From the NCBI RefSeq assembly GCF_010111755.1, contig NC_088958.1:62001-126000 (forward strand): a stretch of 64,000 bases of DNA, written 5' to 3'. Shown here one piece after another: positions 18,253-29,800 of the stretch. The stretch's first letter is position 1. Each line of letters starts with the position of its first letter. Below the pieces are notes generated by a model that saw nothing but the letters and a program-made list of their open reading frames with translations, was not told the DNA's origin and made no database searches. The position numbers and the translations under genes were made by a program. This stretch comes from Nakaseomyces glabratus (Eukaryota > Ascomycota > Saccharomycetes > Saccharomycetales > Saccharomycetaceae).

Positions 18253-19794
18253 TTACAACGGTGTTCTGACATTTTGGAACTTCTTCCCACTTACGCATCC
18301 AAACCAATCACCTCTTTGAGGTCTCCAAACAATGTTATTAATTTCGTGTGTCTTATTAGAGTAACACATTGTAGGTACGTCAAGATCCTTTGATAGCGGT
18401 TTTGTAGCCTTAATCGATGACGTCTTTGATGCACTATCATCGTAGGAATAGTCACCTTCTGAATCAACCTCCATGGAAGCACCACTGGCAGCTGGTCTTG
18501 GTGTAGTTGTATGCGATACAGCTCCTTGATCAAAATATGAACTGATATCCCAGAACAGAACTTGACAGTCGTCACTACATGATATCAACGTGTTTTTCTT
18601 TGTTGGATGCCACTTAATTTGATTAATTGATGCACTATGTCCATTTAGAACTACTAGTGGAGAGTCTGGATTTCTCATATCCAAAATTAAAATCTCATTT
18701 GAAGCAATAGCAAATGTGGCTAAAACATTTGGATCATGAGGCGAAGGTTCTAACCTTAACAAAGCATGAGAGTTTTCATCAGTGCTGTCGCTTCTTGAGC
18801 TATTATTGCCCGTGCCAGGTTCACTAGCCGGGGGCTCATAAATAATAGTGCTATGAGCTAAACATCTCAAATCAAACACACGCACACTACCGTCACCACC
18901 GCAACTTGCGAATAATTGTGTTGATTGAGTTAAGAATCTAACGTCAAATACCTCACTGTCATGTGCAATTAATTGAGTTTTGACGTAATTACTACTTTGT
19001 AAGTCCCAAACTATGCAGGTCGTATCAATGGAACTTGAGATCAGAATATTTGTGTCGACAGGATTCCAATGGAATGATGTTATTGGAGGGAATTCGCCCA
19101 AGACTGATGGATTAACATCAGATGTCTTTGTAGGAATCTGACTCAAACCAACGAATGCTTTATTATTAGGGTGCTGTTTATGAAACTTGCAAAGAGATAA
19201 ATTGAGTTGTTCTTCTAGTTTGTTTTCTTCAGTATTCAAAGACCATATCCTTAGCGAATCAGAAGCTGTTGCTATTTTCCTAGAACGAAATGCTGAGGGC
19301 ATCCACTGTATATTACTTACCGGGTATATCACATCACACTCAGCTACATTGTCCCATTTGAAAAGGTCAGGTGAATGAATCACTTGCAATTTGTTTCTGC
19401 TATCTTCTTTATATGACCCGATACAGACGTAGTCCTCAATACTCCAATCTACACCATAAAGTGGGAAATGCGCTCCATACTCACACACAACTCCCTGGTT
19501 CATATTCTTCAATGTATTGTTAAGGCCGGCTCTAATCTGATGCAATTGAGAATAGTTAGGTGAGTACAACGGGTGCAAGAAGTCCAAAGGCGAATACATT
19601 GGCGACCTATTTGTCATGAACACATCCTCACCATTGGCACCACTACCACTTCCCCCAGTGTTATTGGGAACACCCTCAGCAGTGGTAGCCAAATTGACAC
19701 CGCTGCTAAACGGACTCGTTGTGTAACTCTGATGCACACTATGGCTGGGGCTTCCAAAGGAAACCGACGCCCTTTTCCCAGGTTGATATTCCAT
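18253..19794 (-). CDS. YPL247C: WD40-repeat protein, YPL247C (AN11/TTG1-like)
   Basis: A 513-residue protein (YPL247C is about 523). It is a WD40 propeller of the DCAF7/AN11/TTG1 family; in plants and animals these are scaffolds for kinases and transcription factors, while the yeast role is undefined. Seen: SWD/WDL-type repeat ends at DTTCIVWDLQSS, GGDGSVRVFDLR, SNEILILDMRN and SDDCQVLFWDIS, with a Ser/Thr/Gly-rich N-terminal tail and low-complexity inserts (about residues 325-345 and 440-460) that are absent in compact family members. It likely acts in cytoplasm and nucleus. Convergent with the helicase gene and in tandem with RBD2, as in the YPL247C-YPL246C order. Confidence 0.9.
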   Translation of the reverse strand: MEYQPGKRASVSFGSPSHSVHQSYTTSPFSSGVNLATTAEGVPNNTGGSGSGANGEDVFMTNRSPMYSPLDFLHPLYSPNYSQLHQIRAGLNNTLKNMNQGVVCEYGAHFPLYGVDWSIEDYVCIGSYKEDSRNKLQVIHSPDLFKWDNVAECDVIYPVSNIQWMPSAFRSRKIATASDSLRIWSLNTEENKLEEQLNLSLCKFHKQHPNNKAFVGLSQIPTKTSDVNPSVLGEFPPITSFHWNPVDTNILISSSIDTTCIVWDLQSSNYVKTQLIAHDSEVFDVRFLTQSTQLFASCGGDGSVRVFDLRCLAHSTIIYEPPASEPGTGNNSSRSDSTDENSHALLRLEPSPHDPNVLATFAIASNEILILDMRNPDSPLVVLNGHSASINQIKWHPTKKNTLISCSDDCQVLFWDISSYFDQGAVSHTTTPRPAASGASMEVDSEGDYSYDDSASKTSSIKATKPLSKDLDVPTMCYSNKTHEINNIVWRPQRGDWFGCVSGKKFQNVRTPL

Positions 19795-20244
19795 TATTTT
19801 CTGATATTAAAGGACAAAAGCACTGTTGCCGTCGATATATTGCTTTCCCGCTCCAAAAAACTCAGAAAAGGTATATACACACCACTGATTACTTCACAGA
19901 AGCTAATTATAGACAAGATATAAACTGAACTTCTTAACTTTGTATGGTTAACACTGCTCAAGACTTGCTATTATTCCCAACATTTTTGGCAAAGGGTCCA
20001 AATTTGCAAAGACATGAACCGAAGTCCCACCAAATTACAGCAGGAACGGAACATTGACAAGGACAAGGTTCCCCCCCATTGTTACCTCACAGTGATCGAG
20101 AGTGGAAGAGCGAGTGGATCCTGTTGCTTCGAGTTGGTAACCCCTTACTCACGACCGTTGCAGGTAATGTTTCATGTGACTATAAGGTATAATAGGTAAA
20201 GTTAGAGTTATACAGTACACGCTTAGAATATTACTTAAGTGGGT
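19795..20244. other. YPL247C promoter and RBD2 downstream region, no gene seen
   Basis: Intergenic sequence with no recognisable gene or motif that I would assign; a short C-run is present near 20070. Confidence 0.55.
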
Positions 20245-21045
20245 TTATGCCGTTCCAAGGACGTTACCTGGGGTTGTTGTTGGAAGCACTTCTTGTCCGG
20301 GGAAGAAAGACCTATAGCCGTCATCGGTGTTGATCTCGGTGCTGCGGTAGAATTTGATGCCGAATGGGATCAAGTTGATCAGTGGGTCGGCTTTTTCTTC
20401 TATCTTCTCTATGATCCAAGCAGGTGGGATTAGAATGTTAAACCAGGTCTCACCGTATCCCATAATGTAACCGACTATCATACCTGCGGTGTGGCCTAGG
20501 AAACTGGATTGGAAAAAGACAATCGCAGTGAACAACAGAAATACCACGGGGGTGAATTGGGTTGGTATGCTCTGTGTGACACCTGGAATAAAACGAGATA
20601 GTTCCAAGCGTGGGTAAAGTTGTGACTCTTTAACACATAAGTAAGTGATGAAAGTGAATACCCATCCACTGGCACCTGCGACACCAGTTTCAAGGGACAG
20701 TAGACGAGACACCACACAGTAGATTATACCAGCAATGACTGCTGACAAGTTCAACACCACACCGGTGTGAATAGTACCGTGGCTGCTTTCGAAGTTGTTC
20801 AATGGGCCCACAATTGCCAACGCATTAAACACTAGGTGCAAATAGGACAAATGCATCAGTGGGTACAGCGACAGTTTGCCCAAGTCAATATCAAACAATG
20901 AGTTGGGGGTCAGCACAAAATGGTTTTTGAAGTCCTCATACAATTGCGATATACCAAACAAGAAGGTTAGAAAGATAAGCAACCCTGTAGTCAGACCAGC
21001 AGGAGGACGCCCCTCAGGCATCAGCATTCTTTGCGGTGCAATCAT
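20245..21045 (-). CDS. RBD2: Rhomboid-family intramembrane protease Rbd2
   Basis: A 266-residue protein (S. cerevisiae Rbd2 is 262). Rhomboids are six-helix serine proteases that cut transmembrane substrates inside the membrane; Rbd2 resides in the Golgi. Seen: hydrophobic segments throughout, the catalytic serine in GASGWVF, the catalytic histidine in [12 protein letters not shown], and the family motif HLVFNALA on the loop/helix 2. The hydrophilic C-terminal tail starts about residue 215. The start is the ATG at 21045. The neighbours YPL247C and YPL245W match the S. cerevisiae order exactly. Confidence 0.94.
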
Positions 21046-21956
21046 TTAATACACTTATCGAAAAATTGTTGATACTATTCAATACAGTTACACAAAATTG
21101 AAAGATGCAATCAAAGCTGTACAGCTTAAAAGTAAGCTCTTTTGAGCAGCAATCATCGATGCAATAGCGATGGGGCAGTAGCCACAAGCCACAAGCCCTC
21201 TATCACTATCCTCTAATTTGTTTTGGCAGTGAATCCTCGAGCTGGCTTGTTGAATGAGGTAGCGTCACGGCGTACGTGATTTTCTTTCCAACACGCAAAA
21301 ATTTAAAATTTTCTATGCCACCTCAGAACAGCTCGCAGTGTGGTTGTTATAGGTACTACGAGTTCTTCTGTGAATAATAGGAACTGACGGTAAGAACGGA
21401 CTGAAAGTAAGAAATCGTATATCCTTTAGAAAGGGACGTACAGTACGGATCTTGCTTGTTGTTTCTTCCCTTAAGGATCTCAGATACATGAGTGGACCCT
21501 TAGAGGTGCATCGGAAGAATTATGTAATCCAGAAAAAGCAATAAACTATTGATTCCATCCATGGATCTCACTTCCAGCACAGACAAATGCTGTACCATTC
21601 TCATTGTGATTTTTTTAAAGCATCTAGTACTTATAACACCGAAGAATGTGGACATCTCTGCGGTTGTTTCTCTCAACACGAAAACGTAAGCACAACAAGC
21701 TTATTATAACTGCTGTTTGTTTCTATGTGGGACTATGTGTCTTCACAGAACCCCCCCACTCAGGTCTATCCCATACGTCATTTTCTTAGATTGTGGAAGG
21801 CTCTCTTATTATGAGATGGCTGCATCTTGATGGAAACATTGTATATATATGACAAAGTATTTGAATATCTTTTTGCTTTTCCTTACCTTTTCAAGCAGTA
21901 ATCTATATATTTGAAAGCTGTTCATTAGCACAAATTCAAAAGGTTTAACACAGAAT
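21046..21956. other. Divergent promoter region RBD2 / YPL245W
   Basis: About 0.9 kb between divergent genes. AT-rich near both starts, a C-run near 21750, no credible coding frame, no tRNA or snoRNA boxes recognised. Confidence 0.55.
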
Positions 21957-23267
21957 ATGACAGTTAGTAGAGCTTCAAGATTTAAAAGGGCCAAGCCAGC
22001 CAATGTCGTTAAGTCCATTGCCATGGACAAGCTGTCCAACGTGAAGTTATCCGAGGAGCAGCAACAATTGCGCGGACGTATTCTAGAATTCATTCGCCAG
22101 AATTTGGCTTCTTATCAGAAAGGTGGAAAACCCGGTATGTTTGTGGTTCAAGGTGATGCTGGGACAGGCAAATCAGTGATTTTGAATTCACTGTTCAACG
22201 ATGTGCAAAAGCTGGCCAACAATAATCCAGACACCACTGATATTCTTAAAGGAACAAGGAACTACTTGATTGTGAATCACCCTGAGATGTTGAAACTTTA
22301 CCACCGTATGAGCACCAACTATACATACATCAACAAAGCCTCTCTAGAACGTCCTACATCTCTGATCAACAACTTGCAAAAGAGAAAAGAAATGGCGGAT
22401 GTGGTGATAATCGATGAAGCCCATTTACTTGCAACATCAAAAGATGCTTTTAAAAGATTTTACGGAGAAAATCATTTAAAGGAACTATTGGAATTAGCTA
22501 AGGTCTTAGTATTAGTGTATGATGAGAAACAAGCTCTGAGAATGGGATGCTATTGGGATGAAAACTCTGAAAATGGCGCAAACCTACAGACGTTTTATGA
22601 CGAGATACCAGAATCGAAAAGAGGCTGGTATAATTTAAAACAACAGTTCAGAGTAGCCGCTCCACCAGATGTGCTCGATTGGATCAATGACATCAGTGTT
22701 GAAGGTAAGATCCCAAAGTACCCCAAGAGTGCTAAAGGCTCTTTGGAACCAAAGTTTGATTTCCAAATATGGGATGACTGTAATGAAATGTACATGAAAT
22801 TAAAAGAAAAGAATGAGACTTTTGGCCAATGTAGAATGCTATCTACTTATGACTTTCCATATAGACTTGATGGCAAGATATATTATGTTACTTGTGGTGA
22901 CTTTAAATTGAGATGGGATATGTATGCGCCAAAGGCATTACTTCCATGGAGTGAAAGGGAAGATACTATAGATGAAGTTGGAAGTGTATATACAGTTCAA
23001 GGATTTGACTTGAATTATGCTGGTGTGATATTAGGTAGGTCTGTTGGGTACGACAAGGCTAACGATTGTATTAAGTTAAGACCGGAGCTGTATGATGATC
23101 ATGCAGGTTTCACTAAAAAGAAAAACATATCTGACGCTGATACTGTAAAGCAGAAGATCATCATGAATAGCATAAATGTGCTTCTCACAAGAGGAACAAA
23201 AGGGTTGTATGTCTACGCATGGGATCCTGAATTGAGGGAAAGGCTTGCTCGTAGTCGAACCGAATAG
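21957..23267 (+). CDS. YPL245W: DUF2075/Schlafen-like superfamily-1 NTPase, YPL245W
   Basis: A 436-residue protein at the position of the uncharacterised YPL245W (454 residues), between RBD2 and HUT1. The sequence shows a full set of superfamily-1 helicase/NTPase motifs: Walker A GDAGTGKSVIL (about residues 65-75), Walker B VVIIDEAHLL (about 148-157), a motif III-like LVYDEKQAL, motif IV-like NLKQQFR, motif V-like GSVYTVQGFDLNYAGVILGR (about 341-360) and motif VI-like INVLLTRGTKGLYVY (about 410-424). This arrangement is typical of DUF2075, common in bacterial proteins. The biological role is unknown; cytoplasm and nucleus have been reported for the S. cerevisiae protein. The intact motifs predict an ATPase, possibly acting on nucleic acid. 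Confidence 0.85.
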   Translation: MTVSRASRFKRAKPANVVKSIAMDKLSNVKLSEEQQQLRGRILEFIRQNLASYQKGGKPGMFVVQGDAGTGKSVILNSLFNDVQKLANNNPDTTDILKGTRNYLIVNHPEMLKLYHRMSTNYTYINKASLERPTSLINNLQKRKEMADVVIIDEAHLLATSKDAFKRFYGENHLKELLELAKVLVLVYDEKQALRMGCYWDENSENGANLQTFYDEIPESKRGWYNLKQQFRVAAPPDVLDWINDISVEGKIPKYPKSAKGSLEPKFDFQIWDDCNEMYMKLKEKNETFGQCRMLSTYDFPYRLDGKIYYVTCGDFKLRWDMYAPKALLPWSEREDTIDEVGSVYTVQGFDLNYAGVILGRSVGYDKANDCIKLRPELYDDHAGFTKKKNISDADTVKQKIIMNSINVLLTRGTKGLYVYAWDPELRERLARSRTE

Positions 23268-23390
23268 GAATTTTCAAATATAGTAAAAAATGCATTAATT
23301 CTATCTACTGATAAATATATATACAAACTCGTTTTCTGTTTGAAGGCAGATCATTATTTTGTTTTTCTTTAGTTAAATAAGCTTCAGAAC

Positions 23391-24479
23391 TCATTCTGAT
23401 TTCTGTACTTTTGCTTCCAATGCCTTCTTTTCTCTCCTTTTATCGAGAGCCTCCCATGTGATACCGGAGAAAACAATTACAATACCCAGCCATTGCGTTG
23501 CGTTCACGGTTTTACCGAAGACAATGATACTCAGTAGCATTGACATCATCTTCCTAGTAACCGTTATCATGATCAAGACCAAAGAGCCATACAATTCCAG
23601 TGTGTAAAAAATGAAACACTGACCGAGAGATCCACAGAGGGCGTAAGCTAATAAGTATGAAACAATAATGGGATCTTTCTTTAACATTGCATGAGCATTG
23701 CATATTTGGCCTCTATCAATTACCAACAAGTAAGCTATGTTCCAGATAGCCACAAAGAAGTTTAATGCAAACATCATGTGTGCACCGGTAAGTGTATGGA
23801 ACACTTTATGTTGTTGCTTTTTGTCCTGTGTTTCAGCGTTCTGGATTGCCATCTGAACACGATTATTCTTCAACATTTTATCCTGGGTAGCATTCGTAAG
23901 TCCATCCATGAACAAGCTTAGGAACAATAACAAGAACCCTGATGCTTTCTGGAAGAAGTGCTCGTCGTTACTTCCACTAATTGAACCTGAAATCTTTCCC
24001 TTAGAGCCACCAATAGTAAAAATAGTAACACCAATACTAACCAGTACAGCTACAACGGACTTCTTTCTTGAAATAGTAGTACGGTAGATAATAAGATGAA
24101 CTAGCAGGACTGGGATCATCTTACATGACTTGGCCAGCATATAAGTTAAGTAATCGACGTATTGCAAAGCATACTGGGACAGTGGAGAAGAGGCACTTTG
24201 AGTGAAAGATATCAGTGCCAGTGGTTTGGCGTAATCACGAACCATTGCGATGGCACCGTAGTTCCTTTGCGCACCTTTCGCTCTCATGTAGAAATATCCA
24301 ACACACACTGCTGCGACCGCCTGCACCACAGCAATGACATTGGGGCACTGAAACCTTTTATGAGAGTTCTCCCATACCTGCGTGGTCAAAGGCTCCTGAA
24401 CTAATGCCCACGTAAGGAAACTAGCATATATACCAGCAGCACAGAATAAAACCGGAAATATTGAATTACTCTTGCTCAT
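23391..24479 (-). CDS. HUT1: UDP-galactose transporter homologue Hut1 (ER)
   Basis: A 362-residue multi-pass membrane protein (S. cerevisiae Hut1 is 339) of the nucleotide-sugar transporter SLC35B family, thought to move UDP-sugars into the ER and to support protein folding there. Seen: about ten hydrophobic segments; family-typical stretches TSASSPLSQYALQYVDYLTY-like (SPLSQYALQYVDYL), MLAKSCKMIPVLLVH, FLSLFMDGLTNATQDK, and FYTLELYGSLVLIMITVTRKM near the C-terminus followed by WLGIVIVFSGI. The C-terminus is lysine-rich (REKKALEAKVQKSE), consistent with ER retention. Convergent with YPL245W and divergent from SRP68 as in S. cerevisiae. Confidence 0.94.
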   Translation of the reverse strand: MSKSNSIFPVLFCAAGIYASFLTWALVQEPLTTQVWENSHKRFQCPNVIAVVQAVAAVCVGYFYMRAKGAQRNYGAIAMVRDYAKPLALISFTQSASSPLSQYALQYVDYLTYMLAKSCKMIPVLLVHLIIYRTTISRKKSVVAVLVSIGVTIFTIGGSKGKISGSISGSNDEHFFQKASGFLLLFLSLFMDGLTNATQDKMLKNNRVQMAIQNAETQDKKQQHKVFHTLTGAHMMFALNFFVAIWNIAYLLVIDRGQICNAHAMLKKDPIIVSYLLAYALCGSLGQCFIFYTLELYGSLVLIMITVTRKMMSMLLSIIVFGKTVNATQWLGIVIVFSGITWEALDKRREKKALEAKVQKSE

Positions 24480-24956
24480 TTGATGTGTAGCTTTCTCACA
24501 ACAAAAGAAACAGTAACCACTGCAACGTGTAATATACTATCTTGGAGACGGTATTATCTATTATACCTTCAAAGTAAGTCCACAATTGACTAACTTCAGT
24601 TTGTAGAGTGTGTCCATCGATGAGCTCTGCATTATGGCCAAATCATCTACATCACAAAAAACGTTATGTGATTCTCGATATTTTTTTTCAAAGAATTTTT
24701 TTCAGCGAAGAAACGCAAATTCAACCGAGAAATCAGTTGAAGTTAACTTCAAACAGTTCCTATGGTGGGATTGCAATTGACAAGCGGCAAAAGCAGTATC
24801 AATTGGGTAACAAATTTTGCTCTAAGTTGGATTATTCTCCTATTAAGTTGCTTTTATTACACTTTCTACCCCGGTGAAACCGATAGATTCCAGTTGAGAT
24901 AGCTTCGAAATAGATTGTAAGGAAGTGAAAACAAAGGAGGGAACGGTTTAGTAATT
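24480..24956. other. Divergent promoter region HUT1 / SRP68
   Basis: About 480 bp shared promoter between divergent genes. A short open frame (24608-24877) has no homology and no codon bias I can recognise; nothing else is assigned. Confidence 0.55.
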
Positions 24957-26747
24957 ATGCCTATTTTCTCACCAATCAATGCCACCTACGGTGTAAGAGT
25001 GGAACAAATCCTCGAGACTGATCAGGATTTTGTTAAATATCATGATAAATTGAACAGAAAGTTACAGAAACTCAGACACCGCTGTCAGGGTGTTACCAAG
25101 GACACCAAGAAGTACAGCGAAAAGGAGAAGTTCTCCAAGATCACTAGCGATAATTATGATAAGCAATCCAAGCTTTATGGTGTTCTTTACCTTTTGCAAG
25201 TCGAGAGAGACTTGAGTCTCGTGGAGACGTTAAAATTAAGGGGTCGCCAAAGAGGTAAGTTAAAAAGACCAGAGAGGAAAGTTATCCAAACTAGATTAAA
25301 AAAAGTTGCAAAATTAGTCGAAGGTCTAGTTGCTTTAACCCAGAACGAACAAAACTATGTCACTCGTCTTCAATACTTAATATATTCCAAGCTGGCAAAG
25401 GCTGAATTTATTTTGAATGGTAAACTAACAACCAAGAAAAAGGCTGAAAGCGACGTTGCTGGGCTTTTAGCTCTAGCATTTGCTGGGTTGCAATACTTAG
25501 CTGAACACAATTATATCAGTGAGGATATTTCTAGTTTTATCCAATCAAAATATGAATACTCTTTAATGCAATATGCAGGAAATCTTGTTTCAAATGTGAG
25601 ATTACAAAATTTCATTATTGAGTCTTTGAAATCGATTGGTGACAAAGATGAGATTGTGAAGCTACTATTGAATAATGGCTTCAAGTTAGACATAAAAGAG
25701 GTAGACGATACAACCACAAATTCTTTGACCAATATCAATTGGAGATCCTTCCAAGCTAAAATAACAGATCGTGAAGTATCTCATCTAATAGAATTGGCCG
25801 AATCAGTTGAGATCTCGAAGTTGTCTGATTACAGCAGCAAACTACTATATTGGGAGGATGCCTTGTCTAAACAAGAGGCAGTAATAGCGAATTATGATGA
25901 AAATGAATCCACCGAAAATGCAGATATTGATGATCCACAAGAAAATAATCAAATCTTACTTTCTTACGTCAAATACAATAAACTTATGGTAAACATCCTA
26001 CGTGACAATGAGATTTGCAAAGAACTATGGCAGCAATGGGATAAATCTTGTTCAACTCTGTCTGCCAAGGTAGTGAAGTACAAAGAACTAGAACGTATAA
26101 CCAGTAATCTCTCTGTATTTTTACATGAAGTCATGGAATTGCCAGGTATCTATTCGGATGATGAACTAATGTACCAACTCGAACTTCTGGATTTACACTA
26201 CAAAACTTTGTTAAGCTCAAAGGCATTGGCATATCTTTACCAATCTAAGGGCAAATATAGAGAAGCTTTGGCATTGCACGTAAGATCATTCCAAGAATTG
26301 AACTCTAAACTCGAACAGGATATGCTTTACAGTAACGATGAAATTCTTCCTAATTCACTTTTTGACAAACTTGACATAGAAAAGAACCAAAGCAATATCA
26401 AAGCAGCCTGGACGGGTGTTATTGCTCTAGCAGGTTACCAAAAGTCCCTAGAAACAACAGGGAAGAGTAAATACAAGCTATCTGTTATTGAGAAGATTAG
26501 TAACCAGAAGGAAATCGAAGCTTCAGATGTTAATATCAGCAACCTGTTCCCATTAACCCCACATATGCAGCCTGTAGGAGCTAAGCCAACTTTATTTGAC
26601 TTGGCTTTTAACTATATCCAATATGAGAAATTTGAACAAAGGAATATTACAGAAAATAAACCAGCTGAAAAGCAATCTAGTGAACCTGAAAACCATAAGG
26701 AAGAACAGCCAAAGAAAAGAGGTTTCCTTGGTCTATTTGGTCGCTAA
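24957..26747 (+). CDS. SRP68: Signal recognition particle subunit Srp68
   Basis: A 596-residue protein (S. cerevisiae Srp68 is 599). Srp68 binds SRP RNA and Srp72 in the cytosolic particle that targets ribosomes to the ER. The N-terminal RNA-binding domain shows the basic segment YHDKLNRKLQKLRHRCQGVTK and LKLRGRQRGKLKRPERK (residues about 28-110); the remainder is helical and TPR-like, with a segment LLDLHYKTLLSSKALAYLYQS typical of the region that contacts Srp72, ending in a basic glycine/phenylalanine tail KKRGFLGLFGR. Divergent from HUT1 and convergent with IQG1, as in the YPL244C-YPL243W-YPL242C order. Confidence 0.95.
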   Translation: MPIFSPINATYGVRVEQILETDQDFVKYHDKLNRKLQKLRHRCQGVTKDTKKYSEKEKFSKITSDNYDKQSKLYGVLYLLQVERDLSLVETLKLRGRQRGKLKRPERKVIQTRLKKVAKLVEGLVALTQNEQNYVTRLQYLIYSKLAKAEFILNGKLTTKKKAESDVAGLLALAFAGLQYLAEHNYISEDISSFIQSKYEYSLMQYAGNLVSNVRLQNFIIESLKSIGDKDEIVKLLLNNGFKLDIKEVDDTTTNSLTNINWRSFQAKITDREVSHLIELAESVEISKLSDYSSKLLYWEDALSKQEAVIANYDENESTENADIDDPQENNQILLSYVKYNKLMVNILRDNEICKELWQQWDKSCSTLSAKVVKYKELERITSNLSVFLHEVMELPGIYSDDELMYQLELLDLHYKTLLSSKALAYLYQSKGKYREALALHVRSFQELNSKLEQDMLYSNDEILPNSLFDKLDIEKNQSNIKAAWTGVIALAGYQKSLETTGKSKYKLSVIEKISNQKEIEASDVNISNLFPLTPHMQPVGAKPTLFDLAFNYIQYEKFEQRNITENKPAEKQSSEPENHKEEQPKKRGFLGLFGR

Positions 26748-26846
26748 TGAGAAGCTTATACTATACTTTGACATGAATCGAAGAAAGATCATGTAACAGA
26801 AATTGCATTATATATTAATATTATATGTAATATAGAACTGATAGCG

Positions 26847-29800
26847 TTATATCGACTGTCTATAATAGAAAGCCGTGGTTACTAGCTTTAATAATTCAGC
26901 AACATTCAGGTCTACTTTTCTATTCAATAGTGTTATCGTACCCTTTGGATTTTTTGCCTGTTTTTCTAACAAATCTCTGAACTCAAAGAAGTCAGTGATA
27001 TCCATATGTTTGTGTTCGGGACCTTTACGTTTATCAGTCATTTGAATCCCAAATCGAGAACCATTTGTGGTTGAAATTCTAAAATTAATGTCGGGAAATT
27101 TAGGCCCACTAGAACCAAATACTTTAACTGAATGTTTCCCGAGGTTTTCTCCCTGGATCCTCTTCAAAATGCCTTTCTCATATAGTTGTCTAGCATTCCA
27201 TTTATACTTTAGACCGTCCAGTTTGCTATCCTTATTTTGAACTTTTTTGTAAGCACTTTTTAGATTGCCCAATGCACCTTTATGGTGAGGTGTAAAATCT
27301 GAGGTTTTTTGAATATCAGAAATAGTAGACGATACAAAGCTCCTCATATTCCTTAGTTCACTTTCCAACTTATGATTTACATTTTGTATTTCAACCAGAG
27401 TTCTATTTGTCATTTCAACTTCTTTTTCCACGAAATGTAGCGCATAATCAGGATTTTTTATTGTATTAGCGATATCATTCAAGAAATTTTGGAGCTTATT
27501 GTCCTTCATACAGATAACTTTTGCTGTTGTCAACTCTTGAATATTTCTCAAGGTTTCATTCTTCAACGTGAAGTATGTTCTCGGGGTAAGTTTTGAGACA
27601 AACGAATCCTTCTCCAATCCTATATTATTTCTTAGCAACTCTTGAAAAACAGGTTCATCCTGAGGTAAAACACTACTAACAGAAAGGTCATACAGATTTG
27701 TCTCAACATCTTCCACTTGAATCATGATGACAAATGCTCTCTTGACTTGATCGTACACTTTCCTAATGCCATCATCCCCAGTTAAAAATCTGTACGAAGA
27801 TGAGTCAAGCTCTAATGTAACTCTACCAGAATTATTGCTCATTAGTTTAAAGTCCATAGTTTTCAAGACATCCTGAATTGGATCCAAATCAGTAAAATCC
27901 TCAGAATAATCACTAAACATTTGTGCAACTTCAATTACTTTTGAAGATAAAAGCTCTAGGACAGGGCTTGTTGAAACCATGTCATTATAGATCTCAGCAT
28001 ACCCAACTTGCTCATATTCTAAATCAACCAGTAGATTATATAGGAGATTCTTGATATGAGGTCTTATTTCTCCACTATATTGATTCAATGGCTTGTGATA
28101 TCCATCGAAAGAGGTTTGGAGGAAGACTATTCTCAGCGACTCAATTACGACCTTAATTTTATCATTGATGTTTTCATCATTGTATTGATCAAAGCCGAAT
28201 TTTTGGAAATTAACCATGAAATGTTCAATAAAGCTTTCAATTAATACCATTGAGATTGCTTTTAAAGCTTCCTCCTCACAAATATTTTTATCAGCGAAAT
28301 AACACAGTGTCTTGGTACAAATATATCTTAATTCAACTGGTATTTCATTGGTTTTACGAGAAAATATTTCTGCAATCATCTCAATGGCATGCCAAATATT
28401 CCTCAAATTCTTAATAAACTCATTTTTTACCCTTTGATTTTCAATTGGCTGACTACTGGGAGCTTCTGAGTAAAACTTTTCATATAATACGTAAGGGTCG
28501 CTTGTAAAATCTGTTTCACGATTCCCAAGAAAAGACAAAACAGGTACAAAAAGTTCGAATGCTTCCGAGTACTCTTTCTCTATGAATTCATCAAGTAATA
28601 ATTTCCAGGAAGGTGAAGAGAACGCCATAAATTCTCCTACTGATGTGCATTCTTGTATATCTTGTTGGAGTAGTTCAGATACAAGCTTCATAAATAATCG
28701 CCGCTCTCTCTCTTCCATCTTTTTATTCGTTGTAGTAAAGGTAGAATAGATATTTCTCATCGAGAATTCTTTCTCTTTAGCTGCCATTAGCTTCCAGTAA
28801 GACGGATCAACCTGTAACAAGTAGAACAAACCCTCAAACCCAGGATAATTAGAGTTAGGAACTTTAGACTTGATTTTTGAGAATGTACCATGATTGATTC
28901 CTTTAGCTAAATTTTGTCTTTCTAAAACGTCTAACAAATCCAGTTGGTGCTTTATTTCTCTCAATACTTTGGTCTTCTTCATATTCTCGGAATCCAGTGA
29001 AGCTTGGTAAGTCTCCACTTCATCTTGTATGGATTCAATCGATTTCCTGTTATTCAGAAGGTGAACAAATTTTTTAACTGACCACAGCGATGGGTTTGGG
29101 TATGTCATTAGTTCTTGGTACGCAGTCTTCATTTGGAACATACGAATATGGCTCTGGATCTGTATTATATGAGAAATGTTTTTTCGGTAGTGATGAGTAT
29201 TCTCCTTAATAGCACCTCTTTGAAGGGCACCTCTAATTAAAGATTGAAGTACTTCTATTTGATGATATTCAACTATATCATCAACCAAGTCCAAAGTATA
29301 CCTAACCAGAATACCACGAACTAAGGCTTGAAAACCTATTGCTGGTTCAAGTTCAGAAGAGAGATCAGTCTGGCACCGGCCAATCCTTCTTCTGACGGAG
29401 TGTCCTTTTAATAAAGCGATTAATTTATGAGACTCAGATAACTCAATATTTATTCTTTGAATTTCCCTTCTCTGCAATAAAGACCTCCCAACAGTTTGGA
29501 AGGCTTCCAAACTTGAGGAAATTGATGGAGCAAAGAATGCTTTTCTTCTATTATCAATACATTGCCTCACTAATATGCTCCTGACTGTGGCTTGTATATC
29601 AGTTAAGCAGGGGATGTTAGCGTGCAGATCTTTTGATGTATGTGAGACCACGTTTCTAGCCAATTTACCTCTCAGTAAGCCCTGCATTATTGTGACTATT
29701 GTTGTATTGTTTTTCACGTAACTGGAGAGGACTGTCGCATTTCGCCTAGCAAGTATGCCATGGCATATGCTTTGAAACAGAATAATACTAGACTCCTTTC

